Of a stretch of DNA of 64,000 bases, positions 1 through 15,000 are shown one piece after another. A program made the translations under genes and the position numbers. The DNA comes from Elusimicrobiota bacterium (lineage in GTDB: Bacteria; Elusimicrobiota; Elusimicrobia; UBA1565; UBA9628). Each line of letters opens with the position of its first letter. Position 1 is the first letter of the stretch. The notes beneath the pieces were generated by a model. That model was not told the origin of the DNA and did not search any database. It saw only the letters and a program-made list of their open reading frames with translations. The stretch lies in assembly GCA_016212855.1 (NCBI GenBank), contig JACRDP010000015.1:47412-111411 (forward strand), in the 5' to 3' direction.

Positions 1-3000
1 GGTCTTGATCGGGAAGTTGTTCGACGCGACGCCGACCTGCGAGACCGGATCGAGCGTGATGTCGCTGGCGCCGATGATCGTGAGGCCGAAGCTGCGCGGC
101 AGCTCGCCGTTGGAGTAGCCCGAGGACGCGATCTTGACCGTCACGAACATGAACTTGCTCTGCGCGGCGTTGATCGTCAGGTTGCCGAGCACCGGCGGCG
201 GCAGGGCGTTGAGCGCGGTCTGGTTGTACGGGGGCGGGGCCGTGCCGAAGTACCAGGTTCCGGCGCCGTTGTAGACGGCGGTCGCGACGAACATGTCGGT
301 GACGGGGTCGAAGCGGCCGTTCTGCGCCGAGGGATCATCGAGCCACAGCGCGACCTCGGTGACCTTGTTGGTGTCGAAATTGGTCTCAGGATCTCGTCGG
401 TATACGCGCATGCCCTGCAACTCGCCGATCAGCGGCTGGCCGGACGGGAAGACGCGCATGTCCAGGCGCAGCATCGGGACCGGGTCCGGGGACGTCGGGA
501 CGTTGCCGTCGCCCTGGTTCAATGTGCGCTTCGTGACGCCGAAGGAGACCTTCGCCGGCGGAATCGGGCCGTTCGGCGGCGGGTTCGACTCGGGCGCGAA
601 GTCGGTGGGCGTGACGATGATGCCGGCGAGGACCACGTCCGGGTCCGAGCGCAGGGCCGGGTTCGCCGGCAGGCCGAAGCGCGCGCCGTCGTTCGTGTAG
701 CCGAACAGCGACGAATCCTGGTAGTAGGTGGCCTGCACGTTCAGATTTTCAACAACGGTGTCGACGAGACCGAGGTTGACGTAGGAACCGGCCTCGGTGG
801 GAGTGAAATTGTGGAAGGTCGCTCCGACCGGCAGGCTGCCGAGGTCGAGCAAGGAGACAGTGCTCGTCGAGCCGTTCGAGGCGAAATTGACCGCGCCGGA
901 GAAGATATTGCCGTTGGCGGCGTCACCGGCCGCGACGTTGCCGAACAGGTCTCGCGCCTTGACGGACAGCAAACCGGTAATTCCGACCTTGAGGGGGCTG
1001 GCCGCGGTGTAAGGATGATTGACCGAAAGGTACACGGCCCGGCCGGGCGTGATCTGATGGACCTGGGTGATCGGCGGGAACACCGCCGTGCCGCCTAACT
1101 GCGCCTGCGCCTGAACGGTGGCACCCCCCGCCAGGCGGCCCCACATATAGAACGGCCCCTGCGTGAGGCCGGCTCCGCCGGGGATCGTGACGTCGATCTG
1201 GTTGCCGAACAGCGGCGTCCAGAAGCCCGAGGGCGAGGTCGCGACGATGACGGCCGTCGGGTCGATGCCGGCGTACAGGTCCTGGGTCAGGATCGTGTTG
1301 TAGCGGATGATGAAGGTCGACGAGGTCGACGTGACGTTGCCGAACTGGTCGAGCAGCTGCGCCGCGACGACGGTGTTCGTGGTCACGCCGGACTCGTACT
1401 GGACCGTCGTGCCGGCGATCAGGCGGCGCGGCGGGGTGGCCCAGCCGATCTGCGCCGGCGGGCCGGGATTGACGCCGTAGGTCGCGTAGCCGACCTCCCA
1501 GCTCGGGTACGTGACGCCCGAGGCGCTCAAAGTGTGCGAGCCGCCGCCGACCGTCAGCAAGGTATCGATGAGGTAGAAGGAGGTCGCCGACTTGTTGACC
1601 TCGAGATTGACGACTCCGGGCGGGGGTCCGAAGTTGCCCGCCTGTCCGCCGGTCGAGAACGCGACCTGGCCGGAGGAGTTGCTGTTCACGCCGAGCTCGA
1701 TGTAGCCGAGGCCGAAGTCCTGGCCGGGGCGCACCGGCGACGGGTTGCCGAAGAAGTCGCGCGTCTCGATGAAGATCGGCTGGGAGGTCGTCCCGGCGAG
1801 CAAGGTCTGCGGCACGCCGGTCGACAGCGCGACGCGGTCGATCACGTCGGGGATGATGAACACGCCTTGATTACGTCCGAACAGGCCGGTCGCCGTGAGC
1901 CCGATGACGGGCTTCGTGCCGCCGATGAGAGAGTAATTCGTCGTCGCCGTCGTATCGAGGTAGTAGAACGTCGCCTGATACTGGCCGAGCGGGATGTCGA
2001 CCGTCTGCGTCGAGGTCACGAAGAACGGCGCGAGCGTGCGCGAGCCGTTGACCGCGTCGCTCGAGCGCGAGAACGCGACGTAATCGTTGTAGCGCGAGGC
2101 CTGGCGCGTGACCGTCGTCAGGTTGACCGTGTAGGTCTGAGTCGCGACGATCGGGTTGTTGAAGAGGTCCTGAATCTGGGGCGTGAACTTGGCCAAAGTG
2201 GAACCGAAGTCCACGGTCTTGCCGGCCACCTCGCTGCGCGCGGGGTTGGCGAAGCCGACGTGATCGGAACCGACGGGATCGACGCGCAGCTGGTGGCTCA
2301 GCGCGATGGTTCCGCTCGTCAGGTACAGCTCGATCGTCCACAGGCCGGGCCGCGACCCCTCGCCCGTGTTCACCGCGGGCGAGGCGCCGGAATACGAGCT
2401 CATGCGGCTGTGGAAGCGGAAGGGCGTTTCCGCGCCGGTGAAGCCGTCGAAGATCGTGAAGTTCGGGATGAAGGTCGTGTTCGTGTTCGACGGAACGCCC
2501 AGGTCGACGTTGCGGAAGCCATAGTCGCCCAGCGGGCTGCTCGTGCCCTGCGTGCGGCCGGCCGCGGTCTGGATCGCCTTTTCCGAGTTCGGCACTTTCA
2601 GCTGGATCAAGTTGTCGCCCTGGCGCGTCACGTTATTGAAGTCGTCCAGGCGCTGGATGACGTACTGGCCGCCGGCGCCGGCCACGTCGTCGATACCGGC
2701 CACTGCGGACGTCGGCGTCGAAACGAAGACGAGCTGGCTGGGCAGCCCGCCGATCGTCGTCAGCGCGCCGGAGATGTCCTTCTTCGCGGCGATGTACGGA
2801 GCGAGGTTCGACGGAGCCGTCATCGTGCCGACCCAGATGCGCGCGTAGTCGCCGGCCTTCGAGGAAACGTAGTATACGATCGGCGTGCTGACGCCGACTC
2901 GGCCGAACGCGTCGCTGATCACGGTCGTCGAGAAGCCGATGACGGGCTCGCCGCCGACCGTGATCGTGCCGGTCGCGCCGGACACCGTGACGACCTGGAC

Positions 3001-6000
3001 GTAGACGGTGGCGCCCGCGGTGATCGGATTGTCGAAGGCGTCGGTCAACTGGCCGGTGATCGCCGTGTTGCCCGGCGCGCTGGGCAGCAGCGAGCCGGCG
3101 GAGATGCTCGTGTCGTCCAGCGGAGCGGCCTTCATCGAATCGGGCGAGGCGGGTGTCACGAGGATCGTCGTCGGCGTGGTGAAGCCGGCGACCTCGCTGT
3201 TGACGACGCCGGGATTGGCCGTCTCCTCGGCGCGCAAGGTGCGCGTGCCGGCCTTCTTCAGCTGGGCGAAGCTCGTCAGCGTCATCTGACCGACGGGCGG
3301 CGTTCCGGAGGAGAAGGTCACGTTGTTGGACGGCAGGAACGCCGGGTCCTGGTTGCCGCCGAAGAGCTCGGCGACGAAGGTCACGTTGCTCTTGTAGGCG
3401 TTCGGGCCCGTGGACAGGATGTTGCTGTACTGATCGTGGATCGTGAGCGCGCCGCTGAACGCGGCGCCGGCCGTGACCGACGCCGGCAATCCGCTCCAGT
3501 GGATGTGGTGGGCCGGGCCGGGATGGACCGGGAAGCCGGCCGACGTCGCGTTGGGCCACGTCGACGCGGACGACGAGATCGTCGCGACGATGACCGTATA
3601 CCCCGTCGCGGTCGTCAGCGGCGTGAAGTTGAATTGGCGGTTGCCCAGAATCAGCAGCGCGAACGGCGGCGCGAGCGTGACGCCGGCCGCGGGGTCGAAC
3701 GGGAAGTTCAGGCTCACCGTGGGCATCACCGCCGGCGGGTTCGTGTCCTGGTTCGGGCCGACCGGCAGGTCGGTGACCGGGTTGTAGAACTGGTCGACGA
3801 GCCAGACGTCGCCGAGCATCGGCGGCGAGGTGACGATGTACGGGGTCGGCGTGTTGTCCTTGCCCGGCAGGCCCTCGGTCGGGCCCAGCAGGCGGCAGAC
3901 CGCCCCGGGCAGGTAGTCGCACTTGCCGGGCTTCTGCGTCTCGCCGGGCAAGGTCACCTGGAGCGCGAACGCCGTCGAGGCGAAGACCTTGAAGGGCGCG
4001 GTGACGGCCGCCGGCGCCGACGCGAGACAGATGTTCGACGGGCCGTTGGCCGTGCACACCTGGTCGGGCACGGTCGCCTGCGGGAACACGCGCACGACCG
4101 TGTTCGAGGCCTTGGTCACGAGCGCCAGGTTCGGCGTCCGGGTCATCGTCTGGAACGGCGCGCTGCCGCCGAGCGTCAGCGCCAAGGTCGACGGGTTGAT
4201 GTCGTAGGTGTCGCTCGTGTTCAGGTACACCTGCGGGGGCGAGACGGCCACCGCGAGGTTCATGAACTGGTCGACGAGGTTGACCGTCGCGGTAAACGGG
4301 GTGCCCGCGGTCGGCGTCGAGATCGCGCCGGTCACGCCGCCGCTCGGGTAGTTGCCCGAGCCGGGAACCGCGGTCTGGCCCGGCATCAGCAGCTGCAGGC
4401 CCAGCGGGGCCGCCGCGATGACGCTGAAGGTCGAGGACTGCGGGTCGTTGGACAGGCCGGAGCCGCCGAAGTCGGAGGCGACGAGGTAATGACCGGTCGC
4501 CGCGCGGTGCAGGTTCACCTTCATCACCGGCGTCAGGCCCGAGAGCGTGTTCACCGCCGCCGTCGCGATCGAGGGCGCGTAGGGGTCCGACGGGACGATG
4601 AGCTGGACGACGAGCTGTCCGACGGGCGGGTAACCCGGCACCAGGTTGAAAAACGCGTCGACGACGCCGACCTGGACGTCGAAGGCCGGCAGGCCCGCCG
4701 TCTGCACGCCCGCCGTCCCGGACTTGCCTGTCGGCGAGCCCTGGCTCGGGGCCTCGCCGGGCAGGATGGTCAGCAGGCGCGAGGGCGTGCCGGCCAGAAC
4801 GGGGATCGACGTCGAGTTGTCCGAGGCGAGCGAGGGCGTCGAGAGGCCGTCGACGAGTTCCGCGGTGAGGACGGTCGGAACGGCGGCCCGCAAAGTGACC
4901 GAGAATGTGGCCGACGTCGTGACGACCTGCGTCGTCGGCACGATCACCGCGAACGCGTCGTCGGCTCTGAGACGGATCTGCTGGGTGACCCCGGGCGTCA
5001 GGTTCCAGAACGAGTCGGCGATGTCGACCGTCGCGTTGAACACGAAGCCCGCCTGCGCGGTGTACACGGCGCCCGTGCGCCCGTTCGTCGTCGAGCCGGG
5101 CACGCGCGACTCCGTCGGCGTCATCACGCGCAGGCGCGTGGGATTATTCGGCAGAAGCGTCATGCCGCCGGAGACGCCGTTGGACAACGCGATACCGCCG
5201 CCGCCGTCGGCCGAGGTCAGCACGCGCGTGCCGGCCGTGCGCAGGAGAATCGACCCGAGCGGGGCCGCGCCGGCCGCCATCGCGACGCTGCCGAGGCTCG
5301 GCACGAACGGATCGTCGCTCGTGAAGACGATGCTCGGCTTGGCGACCGTCGTGACCACGTTGTAGCGCGAGTCCGTCGCGTACGCCGTGGCGTTGAAGAA
5401 CACGCCGGCGGTGGACTGCGTCACGGTGCCCGCGACGCCGAAGGGTGCCACGTTCTTGCCGGGCACCAAGGTCTGGCCGGGCAAAGCCACGATCATGCGG
5501 TCCGGCGTTCCGGGGATGACGGAGACGTTCGACACGGTCTGGCCGGTCAACACGGGGAAGAGCACGTCGTTGTCCACGCCGCTGACGACGAGGTTGCCGG
5601 TCGCCGCGCTCGGCAGGAAGCCGGCGAAGATGGTCTGGCCGAGGGCCAACGACTGCGGCGCCGGGATGCTCGCGTAGGGGTCGTTGGCCGAGAGCAGGAC
5701 CTGACGACCGTCCACCGCCCGGTTGTTGTACAGGTCGACCGCGCGCAAGGTCACGCCGTAGGCGGTGCCCGCCGTCAACGTCGACGGCGAGCCCGTCTTG
5801 CCGGAGAGCGTGCCCTCGGCGTACGTCTCGCCGGGCATCTGCACGAGCAGGGACAGCGGCGTGTTGGCCTGAACCGCGATGCCGGAGACGGTGTCCGTGC
5901 TGAGATACGTGCCGGTCAGATTCGTGTCGGTGATGCGCAGTTGCATTCCGGCGTTGCGCGTGACCGGGACGAAGGCCATCGTCGTCGTGCCCGCGACCAA

Positions 6001-9000
6001 GGTGCGCTGATACGGGTTCGGAGCCAGGCCGCGCAGTTGGATGTTCGGGTCGTTGAGGAAGTCGAGCTGGACGAGAGGCATCGTGACGCTCGAAGTCAAC
6101 GGCATGAACGGCGTCGTCGCCTTCACGACGTTGAACCAGTCGTCCGTCATGTTCAGCGTGATCGTCGTGGTCACGCCGGCGGTCAGCAGGGCGGGTGCTG
6201 CGACCAGGCGGCCGCCGGTCGTCGGATTCGAGTCGTAGGCGGGCTTACCGGGCCCGGCGACCTGGCCCTCGACGATCATCTGCAGCTTGGTCGGCGGCGC
6301 CCACCAGACCGTCGCCGGGTTCGGAGTGATGTAGTTCGAGGTCGCGCCCGGCAGCGACGCGGACTGGGCTTGAAAAATCTGCGTACCCGCGACGACGGGC
6401 GTGAAGACGAAGCGCGTCGTGCCGAGCTGCAAGGTCTGCGAGATCGAGCCGGTGAAGGCGTCGCTGAGGACCTTGGCCGTCACCGGCAGGGCCACCGACG
6501 TGTCGTCGTTGTAGAACGGATCGACCGCGAACACGCGCAGGGCGATCGTCGAGCCGGCCTGCACCTGGTCTTGAGCTCCGAGCATTTTGCCGAACGGAGC
6601 GACCGCGAACTTGCCCTGCACGCGGATGTCGTTGGGCAGGAGTGCTACGAGGCGGTCGGCCGGCTGGCCGACGACCACGACCGGCGTCGCCGGGTTCGAC
6701 GCGTTCGGGAAGGGGCCCGAGCCGGTGGATTGGACGACCTGGCCGACGACGTCCGCGGTCACGAATATCCGGTTGAAGCTCGCCGAGCCGGTGATCGCGA
6801 CGGCCTGGTCGGGGCTGACGCTGTCGTTGTTCGGGTCGCTGGGGTCGCTGACCCAGACGGTTGTGACCGAACCGGGGTCCACGTTGTAAAAGTCGTCGGT
6901 CACGTTCGCGCAGTAGACCACGGTCTGGCCCGCGGTGCGCGCGCGCGGCGAGCCGGAGCGGCCCTCGGAGCCGACCGTGACCACGCCCGGCGCCGCCTGC
7001 TGGCCGAGCGGGTCGCAGTCGGCGATCAGCTGAACGCGCGTGCTGGGCTGGCGATTGATCGTCAGGTTCGCGACGCCGAACAGGGCGGCGTTGTCCGACT
7101 GCTGGACGCGCAGTATGCGGGCGCCCGCCTTGCGCATGCGAATCGTGAAGTTGCGCGTACCGTTGTGGAGGATGGCGTCGAAGATGGAATCCGCCGGCAA
7201 GCCGTGCAAGCTGTCGGAAACCAGATCATCGTCCGAGGTCTCGGGGCCGCCGGTGCCGTCGACCATCAGGAAGTGCACGGTGCCGGAGTAGCTCGACGCG
7301 ACGCCGCCCGTGCCGCCGAGACCGTCGCGCGCGGTCACCGTGATCGTCTCGTCATTACCGGCGGTGCTCGGGTCCGACGAGAGGCTGATCGAGAAGCTTT
7401 GCGCGACGCCCGAGACGAAGAAGCGCGGGCCGTTCTGGATCACGCTCTGCTGGTTGCCGGCATTGTCGGTCGCGCGAATCCACGACACGTACGGATCGCC
7501 GCGCACCCAGCAGGGATCGGTCGGGATCGGCCGCGGGCAGGTCAGGCCGTCGTACTGCCAATTGCCGAAGGCATCGGTGAAGGCCGCCGGGACGAAGACC
7601 GGACCGCCCGACGCGGCCACCCAGGTCGAGCCGTTCCAGAAGAAGCCGGTCGCGTCCCAGCCGCCGAAGAGGACCGGGCCGCCGACGATCAGCGGGACGG
7701 TGTCGCGGAAGACGACGACGTCGATCGCGCCCTGGTGCCAGCCGAGCGTCGGCACGACGCCCACGCCGGAGCCGTTGATGCCGGCGCTGAAGCCGGGGTC
7801 GTTCGAGCCGCCGATCAGGATCTTGGTGTCGTCGTAGGTCGTCAGGTTCACCGGGTTGACGACGGACGAGTTAGGCCGGTCGGTGTCGAACAGGAAGCGC
7901 GACGAGCCGACGATGTTCTGCACGTTGCCGATGTTGTCGGTCGCCGACGACTTGACCAGGTAGTGGTGCGTCGTCGAGAACGCCAGCGAACCGCTCGTAA
8001 ACGTCCACGACGACGGGAACAGGTTCGTCGGCAGGATCGGCAGCCAGAATTCCGGCGTGGACGCGAAGCTGGTGCCGTCGAAGTACTTCGTCGTGTCCTG
8101 GTCGAGGATTGAGAGCGAGACGGCGGCGACCGAGCCCACGTCGTCGACGGAGGTGCCCGACAGGTTGGTCAGGCTCCTGTAGCCGGAGTTGTTCAGCGGC
8201 GACACCGGCGCCGAGGTCGGCGGCACGTTGTCGAAGCGGAACGTGCGCGTCGTGAACACGACCTGCGCGTTGCCCGCGCCGTCGAGCGCGCGCGAGACGA
8301 TGTTGAACACGTGTCCGTTGGCGCTGTCGTGCGTGCCCTCCTTCCAGGCGTAGTTCAAGGTGCCCGGGTTGGCGAAGTCCGGGATCTGCACGGAGTTGTA
8401 CGTCCACGGGTTGATCGTCGCGGGCGGGCCGGCCGAACCGCTGACCGACCAGAAGCCGGAGTCGGTGAGCTGCCAGTGCGGGGTCGCCGGCGTCCAGTAG
8501 TAGGTCGAAGGTCCGCTCAGGTACCACATCTTGATGCCGACGTCCGTGATCGGCGACGTGTTGTCGGTCGACGTGCCGTTGATGACCGCCATCGTCGAGT
8601 AGGTCACGCCGTCGGCCGGCGGATACAGGATGCCGGACGCGGGACGCGTCGCGTCGAAGCTGAAGGTCGAGGAGACGATGTTGTAGTTGCCGGCGGCGTC
8701 GAGCGCCTGGACCTCGACGTTGAGGTTGTTGTTGCTGTCGGGCCACGGGATCGCCGAGGAGTCGAAGGTCCAGGTGAAGACGCCCGCGACCGAGGTCGAG
8801 TCCACCGAGTTGTTCCACAGATCCGGGAAGCCCGGGAAGGCCGAGGTCACCCAGCCCGTGCCGTTGACCCAGTACTGGTTGACCGTGACGTCGTGAATGC
8901 GCACGCGCGGGAAGGCCACGTTGAACGCGCCGGGCGCGGTATCCGCCGCGGTGCCGGAGATCAACGGCAGCGAGCTGTAACGGATGCCGTTGGCGGGCAG

Positions 9001-12000
9001 GGCGACCGCCACGGTCGGCGAGGACACGTCGAAGCGGAAGAGGTTGGCCGTCGTCGCCGTTTGCGTGTTCGTCGCCAGGTCGAAGGCGCGCGCGGAGATT
9101 TCATACAACAGACCGTCCTGAAGACCGCCGGGCGTGTTGTCCGCCGCCGGCAGCTGGGTCGCCTTGGTCCACGGCGTGCCCGCGACCGCGCCGAGCCAGG
9201 ACGCGTCGGTCGTGCAGTTCGCGCCCCACGCCCCGCCGCCCCAGCAGTCTCCCGCCGCGTTGCGCTTGATCTGAACCTGGCTGCCGGCGACGCCCGAGGG
9301 CGCCACGCCGGGGTCGGAGGCGACGCCGGTCACGCTCGGCAAGGTCTTGCCGAACGTGTTGTTCGCCGGGACCGAGACCGTGGCGGCAGGCTTGCTCGTG
9401 TCCCACTTGACCGTGATCGCGGGCACGATCTGTTCGAGGCCGGCGGTGTTGATCGCCTTGACGAAGAGGTTGTAGTTGCGGCCCGAGGAGGCGGCCGGCA
9501 CGGGGGCCGCGGTCGAGAAGGTGTAGGCCGGGGACGGGGTCAGGACCGTCGTCGGCGTCCATATCGCCGTCAGCGACGAGAAGGTCGAGAACGCCGGGTC
9601 CCAGTACATGTTCGTGTCGCCTTCCTGGTAGGCGATCGACGTTCCCGTGACTCCGAACGAATCGTTGGCGGTGCCGGACACGGTAAAGGCGGCGCCGAGG
9701 TTGCCCCCCGCCGCCGGCAAGGCGGGCGGGACGAGGATCGCGGCGCTGGGCAGGTTCGTGTTGTACGAGAACGTGATCGACGACGTGGTCGGCACCGAGG
9801 TCAGGTTGCCCGCGGGCGTCGCATTGTCGCGCGCGCGCACCGTGACCTTGTACGAGTACAGAGAGGTCAGCGGAGGCGCGTTGACGTCCCAGAACGTCGA
9901 GATCTGGTTGAAGTTCCCCGCCCGGTCGGCCCCGGTCAACGGGTAAAACGTGACGGGGCAGCCGGCCGCGGTGAAGGTGCCGCCCGCGATCGTTCCGTTC
10001 CAGCAGCCGGCGCCCGGCGACGTCTCCTGGATCGCGACCTCGATCTGGCTCGCGTTCGACACGCCGGCGAGCGCGTCCGCCGCGGTGCCGCGGATCTTGG
10101 ACAGGCTCGAGATGATCGAGCCGTCGTTCGGGGCCGTGAACACGGCGACCGGGCCGACGAGGTCGACGGTCACCGTCGACGTCTTAAGCGGGTCGTTGAA
10201 CGACTCGGTGTTGCCGCCGGGGACCGCGTCGTCGACGCCCGAGGTCGTGATGTAGTACGAGACGCCGTGCTGCAGACCCGAGGGCGTGTTGTTGGCCGGC
10301 GGCAGCGCCAAAGTGTTCGACATCGTCCAACTCGAGACGTGGATCTGGATGCCCTCGGCCGTCGTCAGTTCGGTCGGCGCGGGCGAGAAGCCGGCGCCCG
10401 TCCAGTACGTGTTGTCGGTCAGGCGCACGATGCGCAGGCGCAGGTTCGCGATCGTACCGCTGGCGGTGACAGGCTGGTCAAAGGCCGTGCCGGTCAGCTG
10501 GGGCAGGGCCGAGATCGTCGAGAACGAAATCGGCAGGCGGACGTCGGTCACCGGCGGGTCGATGTCGTAGACGACCGTCTGCGTCGAATAGGTCGTCGAC
10601 ATCGTGCCCGCGCCGTTGAACGCGCGCGCCTCGACGCGGTAGGTCTCGCCGGTGACGTGGGGCAGGCCGCTCGACAAAGTCCAGGCCGTCCACGCCGGGA
10701 TCGACCCAGTGGCCGCGTTGAACCACGCCGTCTCGGGCGCGACCGACGGATCGATGTCGAACGGATGGCCGCCGGCGGGATTGGCGAAGCGGTTGACGCC
10801 GGTCTGGCGCAGGATGCGGACCTGGACCAAGGACAGCGAGGTCGGGATGGGGTCGTTGGCCGTGCCCTGGAGCGTCGTCAGGTCGCGGCGGCGAACGCCC
10901 GTCGTCGGCACCGTGACCAGGACCGTGGGCACGCCCGTGTTGTACGTGAACGTGTTCGAGCTTACGCCCGAGCCGAACACGGTCTGCGTGTTGCCCGCGT
11001 TGTCCGTCGCGAGCGCGGTCACGCGGTAGCTGCGCGTCGTCAGGTACGGCGAGCCGGGCCCGGGCGCGAACGTCCAGGCGCCGGGCGCGCCGCCCGCCGC
11101 GATGAAGTTCGGGCAGGGAAGGTTGAAGGCGTTGCCGATCGGGTTGTAGCACAGGCCGGTGTCCAAGCGCTCGATCGACACGGAGACGGTCGAGACGTTC
11201 GTCCCCCCGAGCGGCCCCGCGCCGTCGGGATCGACGTCGCTGGAGCCGCCGGTCAGCACGAAGTTGCCGGTCTTAAACCCGCCGTCCACGGGATCCGTGA
11301 TGGACGCCGTCGCGCTCGAACGGTCGAAGCGGAAGCCGAAGTCCTGATCGCGCTGATTGCCGGCGCGGTCGAGTGTGCGGGCGCGCAAGGTGTAAAGCGC
11401 GCCGTCGACGAGAGACGGATACGCCCACGACCAGTTGTCGAACGCGCCGATGACGTAGGAGCTCGTCGAGAAGAAGGTCGGGACGCCGCCGGTGAAGGTC
11501 GCGCCGTTGTACCAGTTGCCCAGGCCGGCGCCCGAGGAGATCGCCAGCGACAGGCCGTACACGCCGGCCGGCGCGTCGGTCGCGGTGCCTGCGATGTTGC
11601 CGAGAGCCGGGCCGAGCGCGCCCACGGACGGCACGGTCAGGCCCGCGGTCGCCGCGTTCACGTCGAAGGTGAACGCCGCCGAGGACAGCGCGGTCTGCAC
11701 GTTGTTCGCGAGGTCGGTCGCCGAGGAGCGCAGGACGTAGGTCGCGGCCTGCACCCAAGGCTGGACCGGGAAGGCGTACGACCAGCTCGTCGTCGAGCCC
11801 TGCGCGCCGAACCAGAACGGGCAGGGCAAGGTGAAGGCGTTGATCGCCGGGTTGTAGCAGTTGCCGCTCACCGAGTCGGACAGGGTGAGCTGGACCGTGG
11901 AGACCTGGACGTTGTCGTTGGACACGCCGGAGAACGAGGGCACGGAGTTGCGGAATGTCACGTCGAGCGGGCTCGAGATGCCGGCCAGCGGCGCGGAGTC

Positions 12001-15000
12001 GTCGAAGGTGAACGTCGACGACTGCGCCGAGTTCCAGGCCTCGCCGTTGCCGCTCGGGCCCGCGTCGTCGAGGCCGGACACGGTCAGGTAGTAAGACACG
12101 CCCGAGATCAGGTCGGCGGGGCCGACCGGCGGGATGCGGATCGCCGCGATGGCCCAACTCGAGGTGAAGACCGTCACACCCTGCGCGGGGCCCAGGTCGA
12201 CGACGGACGAGCTCCAGTTGCCGGCGCTGAAGCCGTCCCAGTACTTGCCGTCGCTGAGACGCTTGAGGCGCGCGCGCATCTGCGCGACGACGCCGGGGTT
12301 GCCCAACGGATAGTCATTCGTCGTGCCGGTGATCGCGGGCAAGGTCTTTATGATGGATCCATTGGCCGGCACGGAAACGCCGGATTGCGGCGCCGCGTTG
12401 TCGTACGTGATCGTGCGCGTCGCGTACGGCACCGAGTAGGTGCCGGCCTGGTTGCGCGAGCGGGCGACGATGTCGTAGATATCTCCGTTGACGAAGGGCA
12501 CCGCGCTCGAAACGTTCCAGCTCGTCCAGTCCACGGCGTAGGTCGCGTCGAACCAGGCCAGGTCGCCGTTGACCAGGTTGAAGTTCAAGGCCGCGGCCGG
12601 GTTCGCGAAGACGGCGCCGGCCGTCTGCAGGACACGCAGTTCGACCTTGTTCACGGTGTTCGGCGCGGTCGCGCCCGAGGTGCCGGCGATCGTCGCCGGG
12701 ATGCCGAGTGCCTGGCGCGGCGGCGCCGCGGTCGGCGTCACGATCGCGACGCCGGGCAGCGAGGAGTCGAAGCTGAACGTGATCGGCGCCGCCGGGATCT
12801 CGGTGTTGCCGTTCGCCGCGCCGACGGCCTTGTCCTCGGAGAACACGTCGAGCGTGTAGCTCAGGCCGCTCATCCAGGTCAAGGTCGGGGTGGACGACGT
12901 GTAGCTCCACGAGTTGCCGATCAGGTTGTAGACCGCGGTGCTCTGCGTGACCGACCCGGTCCACGTGCTGGTCAAGTGGTTCCAGTAGTTGCCCGTGTCC
13001 AGGCGCCGGAGCGTGAACTTGACGGTCTTGATGCCGGCGCCGTTCGCGGCGAACGGGTCGTTCGTCGGGCCGGTCAAGGTCGGCGCCGTCGCGAGGAAGG
13101 CCCCGGGCGCCGGGAAGCTCACGGAGGAGACCGGCGAGGAGCGGTCGATGTAGAACTGGGTCAGCTGCGCCGGCGTCTCGCGCTGGAGCGCATAGTTCAT
13201 GCCCACCGACTGCAAAGTGAACGTCGTGTTGTTGATCGGGGTCCAGTCGGGCAGAAAGTCGCCGTTGACGGGGTACGTCCACAGCCCCGCCGCGGGAGTG
13301 ACCGTGCGCGTATTCGTGGTGGTCGCGGGCACGCAGCTCACCCAGCCCTGGCCGACGCCCCAGCACTGTCCGGTATCCGCGCGCTTGAGCTGAAGCTCGA
13401 CCGCGATGGCCGGGCCGGTGCCGGGGTACGGGCCGTTGGCCGTGCCGCCGAAGCCGTTGAGGATGTTGTAGTACTGGTTGTTCGTCGGCGCGGTGATCGC
13501 GGTGACCGCCGCCGGCGGCTGGAAGCGGGCGCGCGAGTAGGACGCTTCGCCGGAGACGGGCATCGGGCGGGTATTGCCCGCCTTGTCGCTGGCGCTCGAG
13601 CTGAGGATGTAATACGAGCCCACGAACAAGTTCGAATCGATCGTCCCCGACAGGAACTGCCAATCGGGAATGGCCGGGTTATAAACGGTCGCGTTCCAGA
13701 CCGGCGTGCCGGGGACCCAGGTGTTGCTCGTCGCGTTCCAGTACGAGCAGGCGTTGGGATCGAAGTTGCCGGCGTTCACGCAGTCGTTTTGAATCGCGAG
13801 ATACACCGCGTTCACGTCCGAGGACGAGGCGTTGATCAGCGGGTCCAAGGCCGTGCCCGTGATCGTGCCGAGGACCGTCGTGTCGAGGCCGTCCGGCGGC
13901 GTGGTCACGCCGGAGTTGGGCGGCGTGCCGTCGAAGGCGATCGTGGCGCGCGAGACGAAGTAGTTCGGGAAGGCGCCGGCGTTGCCCGCGAGATCGGTGG
14001 CGATGGCGCGGATCGCGTACTGGCGGCCGTTGGGCGAGGCGTCGCCGCGCACGATGTCCACGCCGGTCGGGAAGTTGAACAAAGTCCACGAACTCGAGTA
14101 CACCACCGCGGTCGTACTGACCGGAGCGACCTGCCAAGTCGTGCCGTTCCAGTACCGGTTGCCGCCCGGGATCGCGTGAGCGACGGAGGCCAGGTCGGAG
14201 ATGTCCTCGATCTGCAGGCGCACCTCGGACAGGCCCGAGGTCACGCCTCCGCCGACGAGAGGCTCGGTGAAGGAGCCGGAGGACAAGGCCAAGGTCGCCG
14301 TGCTGATCCAGTTGCCGTTGGACGGGCGCAGCAAGGTCGACGTCGGCGTGGAGCGGTCGACGATGAAGGTCGTGGTGGACAAGATCGACTCCTGGAAGCC
14401 GAGCAGGTCCTCGGCCCGCGCGATCATCTGGTAGCGGTAACCGTCCGCGAAGGCGCCCTCGCCGATCGACCCGCCCTGGCTGGCGAAGGTCTGCACGGTC
14501 TGGATCGCGCCGCCGAGAGTCGTGGGCAGGTTGAAGCCTTGGTCCACGACCGTGAACGTCGAGCCGTCCCAGTAATGCGGGTTGCTCCCCGCATCGAGCT
14601 GCACGGCCTTCATGCGCACCTCGAACAGGCCGATGCCCTTGGTCGCGGCCGCGCTCTGGTCGTCAGCGGTGCCGGTGACCGGCGTGATGTTTCCCGGCAA
14701 CGCGGTGTTGTCGCCGGGATACGTGAAGCCCGAGACCGGCTTGTGGTAGTCCAAGCGCAAAGTCTTGCCCGTGCCGATGGTCGGCACGCCCGAACCCCGG
14801 TTCTCATTGCCCGCGGCGTCGATGCCGCGCGCGTAGAACTCATACGACAGAGGAACGGCCTGGCCGATATTGATCGCGTTCGACAGGTTCGCGTTTGTGA
14901 ACGACCAAGAGGACGCGAAGATCTGCGCCGGGAGCCAGCAGGTGCCCGCGTTGAAGGACACGAAGGCCGAGCCGTCCCAGTACGAGCCGAGCGGGTTGCG

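Noticed and set aside
1534..8112. Very long plus-strand open frame
   Set aside because: It is the codon-aligned antisense of the giant minus-strand gene. Its translation is Arg/Asp/Val-rich without domains, while the minus strand gives Ig-like units.
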